Origin: Stercorarius parasiticus
Lineage: Eukaryota; Chordata; Aves; Charadriiformes; Stercorariidae
Assembly (NCBI GenBank): GCA_013396915.1
Contig: VWZL01000018.1
Span: 367,311-431,310 of the forward strand
Direction of reading: 5' to 3'
DNA: 64,000 bases
The position numbers were made by a program, and so were the translations under genes. The notes beneath the pieces are model-generated. The model was given only the letters and a program-made list of their open reading frames with translations. It was not told the origin of the DNA and did not search any database. The first letter of the stretch is position 1. Each line of letters starts with the position of its first letter. Shown here piece by piece: positions 11,375 through 23,391 of this stretch.

Positions 11375-14300
11375 AAGAGTTTTTGGCAAGTTGTATTTAT
11401 TTATGATAGCAACAGAATACTACCTAGGATGTTTTGGAAGAGCTGTGAACTGGGAGGAGTAGAAAATAAAACAGCCTTTCACCTTTGATCTAATGACCAG
11501 AAGTTGGAAAGGGTTTAGAGAGCAGATTTCCTTTTACAAGAAGAGAACAGGAAGAAGAAAATGCAGAGCTGTCTTATTTTTCCAGGGTACCACAGCTGTT
11601 ATCAGATAGAAATGACATGTAGTAGATCTTGCCAGTTTTTGAAACAAGCTGGTTATTCAGTGGTTGTGAAGAGTAATTATCACTATTTGTTATTAATAAG
11701 ATAGACTCGTTAAGAAAATAGACCTGATAATTGTGTGCAACTTTTTAAACAATTGACTGGGATGTTCTTTGTGCACACTCTACAAATAAAGTTGATAATG
11801 AAGTAGCATTTATTTCACTACTGTAAACTGAAGTATTTTTATTGATCTCAAAAGTAGTACTTTTTATTTAAAAAGAGAGGAAAAGGTTTTTTTTAATTTT
11901 CAAACATGTTGAAAATTTATTTTTGCATTTCTACATATTCTATTCCAATGTGCTTTTTATTAATCAGGATTTTTCCTGATAGATTTCTGTTCTAATTCAG
12001 TCAGATCTTCAGATCAGTCAACACTAGTTTCACTTCTGTTGTTCTAAGTGAGGTTGTGATGATAACGATGTTTTCCCACATAAATTACCATACTATTGCA
12101 TAGTATTAACATACTTCTGTTCTTTCATAATTTGTAATGAAAAACTTAACTTTCCAACTTTGTTTTTATGTTTGGTCCATCTTTCTCCACACTGCTAGAG
12201 AAGAAAATCAGTTAAAAAGTGATATATTTATTCTGGAAGAATACAGACCAGGTAAAGGTATAGTCTCTTAAGACTGTGCACTTGATATGGGCTGAAAAAC
12301 AGTCACCTGGAAAATAATTCAAATGCAAGGACCATTCTATGTTTCCTTTTCAGTTTCTAATGTATATATCTTTCTTACCTTGTATGTTGAAGCATAAAAT
12401 GAGAATGCTGTTCCACAACATTCGTCTTCCATTGTCTGAAATAACTCATTTTTCTGAAAATGTTTGTGATGGTGTGTTTGTTTGGATGACTTGAAAAATA
12501 ACAGGAATATCTGTGATGAGTTCCAAATTGGAAAAGTAGATTTTTAATTTTTTTTTTTTAAAGCTTTGCAGTTTATTACATTTTCTTTGAGAGACACTTC
12601 GATTTGTACTTTTTCTTTATAGGTTTTGGTCTGTTACTTAGGACGTTGTATTGATTTATTTTATTATGTTTTTGCTATTTCATAAAAATAATACTGACTG
12701 ATTAAAATTCAAGTCATGGATTATTATTTTCCAAGCTAATGTCAGAATTCTGGAAAAAATTTGGACTACCTATTACATTTACTCCCTATATATTCTGCAA
12801 TTATGACCATATGGTCATACGGATGCAATCATAGGCTTTGAATTTGCATTCTGTTTTCGAGTGTGCTAAAATTGTATTGACACCTCATATAGCTTATTTA
12901 AGCAAAAGGCCTACACATATGGCAAGCATAGTGTGAAGAACAATTTTGTAGCTAGTTCTCATGCGCAGTACCGTACTGAGCCCAGTCAATCAGCGCTGTC
13001 TTGGCAGCGCGGCAGAACAGAATCTGCAGAGCTATTATAGTCCATCAGTGCATATTGTCCTACAATTTAATTTATGATGACTTTTTTACTACTTCTACAT
13101 AAAGTGAGTTCTTCATCTGTATTTTCATTACATGCTTAGGTTGCTCTTGGCCTGTTTTACTGTTTAAATGTGCTTTCATGAGGCTGCCTGCTTTTATCTG
13201 CCAATCCCTCCTTCTGAATTGGTTTGTCAGTTTCTATGGAAGGGAAGGTGAAAGTAAAGAAGTCTCAAAGGTCATTATGTTTGTACGTTATTTCTGTGAA
13301 AACTAGTTAACGATTTGAATGGGAGAGCAGCATTAGTGTTCCCTTGAGGGGAGGACAGACAGGACAGGACTTGAGCATCACACATGCTGTTTGTGGCTAA
13401 TCAGCCAGTCATCGTATTTGTTCTAACTATGCTTTCAGTGTGCAAATAGCTGCAGGCACAGCATGTGCAATCTTTTGTTTAGTAGAGGTGTGATAAGGAT
13501 GCCAGGGAGCTGATGTCATTGTCATAAAAATAGGAAGAAACACAAATCTGTAGGAAGAATAGTTTAGATATTTTTCTGTTTGTGGAACAACTTGCTCATA
13601 CTGTGTTTTTAGTGATAACTGGTAATATACAGGTATCAAAAAGCCTACTGTGCTTTCATTGGACACACCAAGTAATTTTTGAAGAAAACAGCCCTGTAGA
13701 ATTGGTTTGCCTCTGCAGATTTGTATGCCCATCTAAAAATAACAGAATGATGAGTTACTTTTTCTTCTGAAAGACTTTCTAAGTATGCATGCAAGATTTT
13801 TAGAATGAGGTATGTTTTCATTGTCTTAGTTATACTTTGAGTATCATAGAAAAAGTAGGTAATAGAACATAACGCTCCAGAGAGACAAATTGGAGGTGGG
13901 GATCAGGACTCATGAAAACCTCTAGGCATTAGTGTCATTTAGAGGCAGGGCGAGGTATGTGATATTGGTGGAGTAATTTGTCTGTGACTGGCTTGCCTTC
14001 CAAGACTGACTTTAGCTGCAATAAAGCATGTGTGAGAGAATATGTCTTGGATATTCAGTTCTGGAAACTTTTAATCTGTTGTACCAACACTCTAGGCATA
14101 ACATTGTTCTGAAGTTCCCTGGAGGCAGACCTAGAACTTAAGCTTCACATGTTAAAAAGGTCTCCAGGGTTTAGCAAGAGGTCCAGAACATTTACCTAAA
14201 AATCATTTTTGCTGGTGAGGCTGGTCATAGCTTTATAATCCATGGAAAGAAGTAAGCAACTTATCTGACCTGTTACAGGTGTCTGGATTAGGATCAGCTG

Positions 14301-16587
14301 CACAGATGTCTGTTTCCCTCCACTGACCGTAAAGAGAGTCTAAATGACTAGCTGATGAAGATATTTTAAAGGTTTCAATTTTGGCAGATTAATCCTTCCG
14401 CAATGTTAAGCTACTTCATGGAGACTGAAAGTGTGTGTTTAAATGTAACCCTCATCAGGTTCTATTTTCAAAACCCTTTGAATGTGCTAATGCTAATAAT
14501 GTTATGAGCAAATTCAGATACTTAATATGATTATATTAAAAAAGTGCCTTACTAAGATAAGCACACTACAAAATGTAGGAGCTGCAATGACAAGGAAACG
14601 TATTATTAGAAGAACTTGGTAAATTCACTTTTATTTTTTTTTGGTTAAGATTTGTGTAGAACTTTTCAATTGCTTCAATACCAATTAGAACTTCGAGGTA
14701 ACTTGGCTGCCACTGACTGTAACAAGTATTTATGGTTCTGAGTATGTGAAGGGCAGAGTTAACCCACAAACAGGAGGTACTATAATGTAGCATGGGAGAT
14801 CTACATCCTTAGTAAATCCAGAATTAATCTGGAGTTTCATCTTACCTAACCTAATTTCTGTTCCTATCAGTTAGTGATATTCCAGGAGCACAGGAAGAGA
14901 AAGACAGGAGCTATTCTAAACAGCAGTCTTTTATGAAAACTCAGGCTAATTGAAAAGGAAAACCAGATACGTTATTTCTCTACAGTCATGATCCCTGCAG
15001 AATTATTTGGAACTACTGTGAGCGGAAGTTGTGTGGTCTTATTTCAGAGAAGAGAGGACCAATTTCCAGAGTGCACAAAGATTTTAGGGAGAATATTCAA
15101 AAGTGGAATTTTGGATGTCAGTAGTGGCAGATATATTTGTAACTAGTAAAAGAATGTGCAAGTTACTTAACTAACTGAAATATTAATTTAAATACATGTT
15201 TCGAGCCGTCACTTTTTAAAATGGGGGAGAGAATCTGTCCAGTACAGCAGGTGGTGGTGATGGTGATATTTTTCTCATGCTTTTTCCCAAGTTTTTGTAC
15301 TTTTCATTTTATATTAAATTTTTAGTAAAATTGGCTGCTAACCCCATGTTACCTACCTAAATGAATAAATTAATTTTTCTTCTTACACTAAGAGCTCAAC
15401 AGTTTCATGCAAAATTATCAAGATGCTGTCTATGTAAGTGTGGGAGTACACAGATAATAGTTAGTTTGGCTTGCTTACATTTATCATGTGATTTCACATG
15501 GGCACCAAGAAAGGAAATCTTAAACTGAAAAAAATGCTCTCTGCTAGGGGACAGTTACTGTCTGTATTCTGTGCCCCTCTTGTATGTGTATTTTGCCCTT
15601 CACAAAATGGATTTAGTAGTCTGGATGAGTTGCTAATTCCTTACTTTACTGTAATATTGCATATGCCTCAGGAGTGGTCACATAATTGTCTCACAACAGA
15701 ACAATCCAGGTAACTGCAATTGTTGACATTGCAGTACTCAATGATTACTGAAGGCCTGATGTTTTACTTCTCCCTCACATTGTGCAGTTCTTGCACTCTC
15801 GCAAAATGTGTGTAAAACGTGACAGTAATTGAGAAGTGTCAGTAACTAACTGGGTACAGAACAAGTTCTTTATGTTTTGAAGTTACCCGAGTGCTGGTGC
15901 AGCACTTTGAAAAATTCCTTAACGGCTAAGTAGCAACTCTTAAACTAGTGATTTGGGAGTCCCCTGCTAGCACGCTAATGATCCAGACAGCAGCATTAAA
16001 TCAGTTACTTTAGTTTAAATACTTCTTGAATGTACATAAAGTCTTACTTTATTGGGAATTGAACTAACTACCTGCAGTCTGAAAAGCAATAAGTTGGGTA
16101 CTTAAGCAAAGGTGAATTACTAATAAAGAGCAAAAGTTTTCTCCCGTATGTGCTCTTTGAAAGCTCTTAGCTGTTTGGGTAGAAGGGTGGTACAGCAGTT
16201 GTTGACGTTTAACATACTGAAGCTTACCTGTCCTCAGAGAGGTCTTTTTTAACACTCTTCAGAAATAAGTGACTCAGAGAAATACCATGATATAGGCTTT
16301 TGGAAGATGTAAGAGGCCACACTCCAACACCATTTCAGAGATTCATCATATTCCCTTGATCTATTTAGCTGCTACACTGTGTTTTTGACGACAGTGACTT
16401 TAGAATAAAACAAGAACAGTACCATCAGTGTAGAGCCTACCTCCTGCCTATATTGATTTCCTACAACTTTTACTTAAATATTATTAAATGCACTCTTTGC
16501 TTGCATGGATTGGTGAATTTGTTTCCTGTGGGTTACACTGCTGAGAAAACCATTTGATACTTTAACAGTGTTATATTTTATTGCTGT
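11375..16587. other. AT-rich unique noncoding stretch
   Basis: No gene is supported here. Open frames are short and featureless, the longest being 101 codons on the minus strand at 13427-13732, within chance expectation. The only compositional outlier is a CpG-dense islet at 12961-13016, listed separately. Confidence 0.75.
12961..13016. promoter_or_regulatory. CpG-dense islet with inverted repeat (candidate regulatory site)
   Basis: Five CpG dinucleotides occur in about 55 bp of otherwise CpG-poor DNA. The block contains ATGCGCAGT, resembling an NRF1 half-site, and a perfect 6-bp inverted repeat GCGCTG (12993-12998) / CAGCGC (13005-13010). GCGCTGTC at 12993-13000 matches one half of the REST/NRSF element, but the expected right half is poor. 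This is a motif-level observation only; no transcript or neighbouring gene is visible. Confidence 0.3.
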
Positions 16588-17694
16588 CAGTCCATCCCTA
16601 CAAGCATAAGGTCAGGAAAAAATACCAGAAGCACTGCATGGATGAACAAGGAGGTCCTTGGCAAACTCAAACACAAAAAGGAAGCATACAGAAGGTGGAA
16701 GCAGGGACAGGTGATCTGGAAGGAATATAGAGGCAGTGTTTGAGCCTGCAGAGATGCTGTTAGAAGGGACAAAGCCCAAATGGAATTGAATCTGGCCAGG
16801 GATTTCAAAAGACAACAAGAAAGGCTTCTGTATGTACATAGGTGACAAAAGGAAGATTAGGGGAAATGTGGGCCCACTGCTGAATGAGGCAGGGGACGTG
16901 GTGACATGGAAAAGCTATGAGGTTCTGAATGCTACCTTCTTGGTCTTTACTGGCAAGACCAGCCTTCAGAATCTCAGGCCCTGGAGACGAGGGAAAGACT
17001 GGAGCAAGGAAGGTGTACCCATGGTGGAAGAAGATCAGGTCAGGCAATACTTAAGCAAACTGGACATAGGAAGTCATGTTTCACCAAACTGACAATCTTC
17101 TATGAGGAAATGACCATCTTGATAGATGAGGGTAGAGCAGTGGACATCAACAAGGCTACCTAGGCTTTAGCAAGGCTTTTGACACTCTCTTCCATAAGGT
17201 CCTCACAGAGAAGCTGATAAAGTGTTGATTGGATGAAAAGACAGTGAGGTGGACTGAAAACTGGCTCAATGGCTGGGCCCCAGAGTGTGGCACTCAGTGG
17301 CATGAAGTCTAGTTGGAGGCCAGTAACCAGTGGTCTACCCCAGGTGTCCAGTCCTGCTTAACATTTTCATTAATGTTGTGGATGATAGGGCAAAGTGTAG
17401 CCTCAGAAAGTTTGCAGATGACACAAAACTGGGAGGAGTGGCTGATGGGCCAGAGGGTTGTTCTGCCATCCAGGGGGATCTGGACAGGCTGGAGAAATAG
17501 GCTTCTGGGAACCTCATGAAGTTCAACAAGAGGAAGAGCAAAGTCCTGCACCTGTGAGGGACAAACCCAAGCACCAGTATACTATATCAGCTCCCCATCT
17601 GGAAAGCAGCTTGACAGAAAAAGACCTGGGGGTTCTAGTGGGCACAAAGTGAAACACAAAGAAGGCTGATGGTGTTCTGGGCTGCATTAGGAGT
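16588..17694 (+). mobile_element. CR1 LINE copy 2, internally deleted
   Basis: Sequence from 16588 aligns by eye with copy 1 from about 9632 (GTCAGG...AATACCAG...CTGCATGGATG). It proceeds through the linker between endonuclease and reverse transcriptase, then jumps near 17065-17075 from the text matching about 10110 of copy 1 to the text matching about 10438. Roughly 320 bp of the early reverse transcriptase motifs are therefore absent. The catalytic box is conserved as F-A-D-D-T-K-L-G-G at 17411-17437. In-frame stops are frequent (for example TGA at 16741), so it is a pseudogene throughout. The copy ends near 17694 in GGGCTGCATTAGGAGTG, without the terminal CR1 octamers, so it is truncated at both ends. 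Confidence 0.9.
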
Positions 17695-20600
17695 GTTGTT
17701 ACAGCTGAATTGTGTACCCTGCTCAACAGATTTAGACAACCCGAATAAACAGATCAATATAAAGAAGTATGAGTACAGACAGATACAAACCAACATCAAG
17801 CCAACAGATAGAAGAATGCAGGGCTAACAGGTAAAGCTTATCTGGGAGAGAGGAACACACAGAAGATTCTATTGGTCACAGAAGCAGACTGGATTCATCT
17901 GACATGAAATAATGGAGTGTTTCTCCAAAAAGTAAAACCAAAACTACCTTGAATTTAAAGATGAATAAGATTTTCTCTCTCAAAAAAAAAAAAGTAATCT
18001 AATTTAGTGTTGGCCTTTTTTTTTTTTTTTATTTATGATGATATAAATAACTTTGTTTCAATGTTTTAGGTATACGGGGACATTTTTTTCTTTTGGTATA
18101 AGTCTAGTAGCCTCATAAAATTTAAATATTGCTTCTCACCTTCCCTGGTCTGTTCTAGAATGTCCATAGTGATACTGAGAATGCTTCCTTGACAATTACT
18201 GTGAATGTCTTGAAAAGCAAGTCAGAATAAAGACTGACTTTATGTCTACAGACTCTAATGTATACTGAATATATGTCAATATACTGTATATCTCAAACTG
18301 AAAAGAGAAAAGGTAGGCTAGAAGAGGAAGAGTCTCAGTTTCTTTTCCTTGGTCAGATGGAGAAAAAACAGAGTGTACGTCTGCGCTATAATATCGGGGG
18401 AAATGGAGAAATCTTTCTTCCCAGAAGTCTGTTTTCTTTAGTAAGTGCTGTGTTCCAGGCTTATTGAAGGAGACATTTGTAAACTTCAGAAATCCAAACC
18501 CAGCTAGTTTAGATCTTCTAAATAACATGCAACTTCTTTGCTATAAAGAGAAAGAAGATTCCACACAAAACAGGTGAAACAAGTAAGTATGTGCTTTCTT
18601 AGAGGATTTTTGTCTGTCTTTCACCTTAATTTCTTCCAAATAAGACAAGAGCACTTCCCATAATAGGCGGGATGGCAAGCTATCTTTATAATACAAAAAT
18701 CTCACTCATTCTGAATCACTTTCTCCCATTTTAGGCATTATGTGATGTCCCTAATAGAACACTATACTATTTGAACACAGCAGATAGAAGGAGAATATTA
18801 TTTTTAATCAATTTTATTAAACATTCAGATTGGACTTGATAAACCTTTAAGCCTTGAATACAGTCCTTTTATCTGTCACAAGAGACAGTCATCCTTCATT
18901 CGTAATATATTTCTGATTGTGGTATGCTGAAACTCCAAGGGTAATTCTTTATTTTCACCCTATGCAGGCCCTGGCAATTTTATGACCCAGTAATGAACCA
19001 AAGAAAAGGAATAAAAGGCAAGGAAAAAAATGCTGCTATTCACATTTGATAGTTTAGAAAACTGAACCAAAGTCTGCCTAAACTACTCACGATTGTACAG
19101 CAATAAGTGATTTATCAGACTATTAATCTGTGAGTTCTCTTGCCTCCAAATTGTGTTCCAGTTGACAGAGAAGTCTTTTCATTTCTTCTTTATGTTTATA
19201 CTATCTATATTTCTGGAATTTAAAGAACATTGTAGTCGCAGCTAAAACTCAGCTAAGGAAAACAAAGCATTTCTCTGATGTTCTCCTACTCCAAGCACTG
19301 TTGTATCCCCATCTCTTCCTTTTTGCTCCTAAGTCAGAGTAGGCTGCTCTGCTGTCCTGATACAGACAACTGCAGGCAGCACTGTGCACTGAATAAAGTC
19401 TTCAGTCGTTTCAAGTCCTTTCCTCTCTCTCAAGTCACAGATTGTTTTCAACATAGAGTCAATTTGTGGGGAAACAGAAAATTGTTTTGTAACCTCACTG
19501 AACAGGCTGAGACCCGATTATACCTTATGAAGAAAAGATTGTATGCCAGTGTGCAATTTAGAATATGCTGTGGGACCTTCTGTGAGCTCAGAAATGATCT
19601 TCTAAATGGTGGCTTTAAAATATCGTTTGCTTCCTTTATCTTGGGATGTCTCTTTTTATCTGAAGAACATCGTCAGACTTCAAGCAGTCTGAAGGAAAGC
19701 CTTTAGTTCTATATATCTAAGGGGAGCTATCTGCTATCACTCTTGATTGTCTGACAGGAAAATAAGCTCATACCAGTTTTTGCGTTCACTGTCATTCTCT
19801 GAAGAAAATTTATGATACCACTATGGCGAACCTAAAGCTGTTCTTCTGCTTTCTGTTTTCTCCTGTTTCTGCTTAATACAACTGTATTCCTCTTTCTTGA
19901 ATATTTACTTAGTAGTAAGTCTGGTTTTCTCTTGGTGCTAGACATTTAGATTTGTCCTTTTGGTAATACAAATTAAAATGTCACCGCAGCCAGAAGTCTG
20001 AGACTGTTGTCTGAATTGAGAATAAGTCATGCTTAGACTCATGTGGAATTTTAACAACAGAGTATATTTGTGTCAGAAAACACAACTTTGCTCAAGCAAA
20101 TTACACTGAACTTGACCAAATTTTGTTTTGGGAAGATGCACAATGTTCTGATAATAGCAGTATTGAATGTTCTTACTTTTTTCTGACTTTGTTATTAAAC
20201 ACTTAAGGTATGTAAAAATATATAGTAGTTATCTGTGCATATGTGTGCTTGTATCTATAACATATACAAAGCGTAAATTGAAAATAATATTCCAATAAAC
20301 TTCCCTTTTATTCAGACAATTGTATTGCTAATAGTTTGATTATCCCTTCCCACTGATGGTATTTTTTACTACGTTAGTTAATTAGATAAGAGTAAATAAT
20401 AGAAAATAAATTATATTTAAAATATTAAAATATATTTTCGTTTTTCTCTTTTCCACCTCTTTTTAGGAAGAACTTTTATTTAATGAATTGAGACCAGTGA
20501 ACGAGTTGTACTGCATGAATGAGAACACTTCCCTTTTACTATGAGTTGAAAGCAAAATTACTAGAAACCGTTTGGGTTTTTGTGCTTTGAAAGGTTAATT

Positions 20601-21431
20601 GGTAAGACACAGCTGTGATCTATTTCAGCCACAGATCTTGCGAACTAATTTGTTAAGGCTTCCTCATAAATTAGATGTAATGCTTTAGTAAGTGAAGGGT
20701 CATTTTTTCTAATGGAATTCTGATGTGATCTCTAAATGCTGTTTACTAATGTATACACGTGAGTAAATTCTAGTGCAGGGGACTTTAGGACTGTTCAAGT
20801 AAATTGTGGTGTTTTTACAGATACCCAAACACTGTTGTCTATGCCCACATTATGCTTCCAGTTCTTCACTCCCAAGGGATGCTTGGATAGACCATTAGGA
20901 ATTGCTTTGATAGTACAGACTAAAGTGGATGTGGGATTTCTTTTAAGCAAAGCATTTAAGTGAGAATGGGATTTAGCATTCTTCATTCTGGTCTTGAAAT
21001 CAAAGAACAATTTAAATGATGAATAAAGTAAAATACAGATCTCTGTAAAACTAGGGATAGGGTTTAATTCACAGTTTAGAATTCATCTATAAACAGTAAA
21101 ATGCGAGTAAGCGCTTAAAAGTGTAAGTTTTTGTCTTCTGTCAAATTTTGCCTGTTTTTGTTGAGAAGAAAAAAACAGTATAATAATCATATTTAATCAC
21201 TATTTTTTTAAAAAGTTATTCGCATTTCCTTCTTTCACTATCCAATTCCTTTCTCCTTTGCATACCACTGAATATAAATTTGAGCCTGTGTATGGGAACA
21301 AAACAGAAAAATCAATCCAGCTTCCCTCTCTACAAATAGGAGAGGTAGCAGAGATGGAATAGTGGCCCAAACTTGAGGGAGAATTCTGTCTGGGGTTTGT
21401 TCTTCTATCAGTGAATAACTACATTGCTCTT
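17695..21431. other. AT-rich unique noncoding stretch
   Basis: No supported gene. The longest open frame, 142 codons at 19278-19706 (+), has no recognised domain or coding-like composition; an open frame of this length is expected about once or twice by chance in 64 kb of such DNA. A poly-T tract lies near 18015-18032. Confidence 0.7.
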
Positions 21432-21880
21432 TGTCCTGGTTTGGGGTGGAGCAGAGCCAACCTTCTGTTCAGTGAGAGAGGCTCTTGGTCACAGTTGTTG
21501 CCATGGCAACCAGGGCCAGCTGACTGGGGTGTTTACCCTGTGGAAGGGTTACACCTGTGGACAGGACAGGTGACCCAAACTGGCCAATAGGGTGTTCCAT
21601 CCCATCTGCCACGTGCAGTATAAAAGCTGAGGGATCAAAGGGATCAGGTTGGCTCCTTTCTGAGGGTGCTTGGTAAGTGCAGGCTGGTTACTTGCAGGCC
21701 TTTTCCTCAGGAAAGATAGGAATCAAGTAAAACTATGTTTTATAGTTATGCTCTGTGGAAGCAGACCAGTAAGAAAAAACTGCGTATGCGTTCCTAGGTT
21801 TAACTATGCTTATTAGTTTTGTTATTGTTGAGTAAATTAGTGAAGTAAAGTCTAATTTTAAATCTGGCAGTCCTACCCTA
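21432..21880 (+). mobile_element. Endogenous retrovirus LTR (U3-R, 3' boundary uncertain)
   Basis: The block begins TGTCCTGGTTTGGGG, a start that I associate with avian retroviral LTRs. It is clearly more GC-rich than its surroundings up to about 21725. It carries, in order, a CCAAT box (21584-21588, within GGCCAATAG) and a TATA box (TATAAAAG, 21619-21626), the arrangement of a U3 promoter. Downstream text near 21830-21870 (GTTATTGTTGAGTAAATTAG...AGTAAAGTC) resembles an R region with a decayed poly(A) signal. No gag, pol or env sequence lies on either side, so it is a solo or partial LTR. I could not find a convincing CA end with matching target-site duplication, so the 3' end is approximate. 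The family name cannot be assigned. Confidence 0.7.
21584..21626 (+). promoter_or_regulatory. LTR core promoter: CCAAT and TATA boxes
   Basis: CCAAT at 21584-21588 lies about 30 bp upstream of a perfect TATAAAAG at 21619-21626. Transcription would be expected to start about 25-30 bp downstream, near 21645-21655, and to read toward higher coordinates. Activity is not shown by sequence alone. Confidence 0.6.
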
Positions 21881-23365
21881 GAAAGGTTTTAATGTTTCTC
21901 TTAGAATCACAACCTCATTATAATGGGCGTTTAATTGAAAGTGGCAAGCAAAGTTAAGTCCTGAGAGCATTACTGTTTGTGGTCTCAGGTGCCCAGTGCG
22001 TCACTATGCATTTGGGTATAAGACAATATTTATCAGGTTTGGTGAAAATACATTTCTAGAGTGTAAACTGAGATTTTTTTTTTTTTCTAAAAAACTCCAA
22101 ATTATTGTATGAATTATATCAAGATACTCTTTGTTCTAAGTAGAAACAGAAAAGGAAAAATCAATTACAGCATCCCTGAACTTTAGAAGTTGAAGGATTT
22201 TAAGTGGCATCATACTCCTTTGTGTCTAGTTCAGCTCTGCGTTTAACAAAAAGAAACTTATAATGGAAAATAAGATGAAGAAAAATGATCACAGAAAAAA
22301 ATATGGATATGAGGCACCTTGAACCTTGCTTTCACGTGGAATGTTTTCGTATTAATTTTGTGCTCTCTGGCATTAATAAAAACAAACAATTCAAGTAGAA
22401 GTCTAAGAAAAGTAAAGGAAAAACAATGGGGGAAAAAGTGGGCAACTAAGAAAAAGAGCATATATAGTCAATCAGTGCTTTCTTTGCACTGCTTCAGCTT
22501 AAAATCCTCCACAAATCTGTGAGGCCAGTATTTTGAACATAGAGTATAGTTCGGGAGATCATCCTGTAAATTCATTTAGGCTGAGTAATTGTGCCCAATA
22601 ACTCTACCTGTCCTTAGCTTGGTTAGCACATGGCTTTGATCAACAGGTGTTTGAGGGGATTTTTATTCCCTTTTATTATTTTGTCTTCTCTTTAATGACA
22701 CGAGATGTTTTTGTTTTAAGATGCATCATTTATTTTATTATATAGATGATTGAGTGATGCTGATACCACCTATACAAACACGGTTCCCCTGTGTTGGTGC
22801 TTAAGCTCTTTTTCTCTTTACTTTGTCAGGTGATTGCAGATCAAGTAGTTAGGAGCAAAATTATTTAGTTCCTTGTCTCCGGAAAGTGATTTTTTTCTAA
22901 TTGTAGCTTGAATTGTTTAAGACCAAGTAATTGATTTTAGATTATAGGTAAACCATAGCTGAAGGCTTCATCTGTAAGCTGAAGACTTTAGTCATTGTCA
23001 CTATTGTCTGCAAGTTTATTTTTTCTGTAGGTAAAGATAAGCCAAGGTGTTTATGAGGTAAAAAGTGAGTATAAATCTCTGGGAAGATCAAGAGAAAATC
23101 CAGGTTTTAAAAGCTGTCTTCTCTTTTCTGGCTGTTGTTATCTTGGGGAAAACCTTTTCACCTGGGTATTATGACAAAAACACAGATAGTAGCTAATAGT
23201 CCATGGTTCCCTTTACAACTGTAATGAAAAAGTGGATGATACTAGTAACTAGTGACATTAGTAAGTCATTAATTGTTATCAAAAAGAGCAATATGAAAAA
23301 TAGTATGAGACTCCATTATATTAGCATATGAAAAAGTAATACAAAACCCTCAAGTCAAGGACACA

Positions 23366-23391
23366 TTGATTTATAAATATTTATAAATCAA
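23366..23391. repeat. Perfect 26-bp palindrome
   Basis: The half-sequence TTGATTTATAAAT is followed immediately by its exact reverse complement, with no spacer. All bases are A/T except one G and one C. It could extrude as a cruciform or bind a homodimeric factor; neither is demonstrated. The sequence on both sides shows no transposon ends. Confidence 0.9.

Noticed and set aside
19278..19706. 142-codon open frame on the plus strand, longest outside CR1
   Set aside because: About one or two frames of this length are expected by chance in 64 kb at this base composition. No domain, signal peptide or splice context is recognisable.
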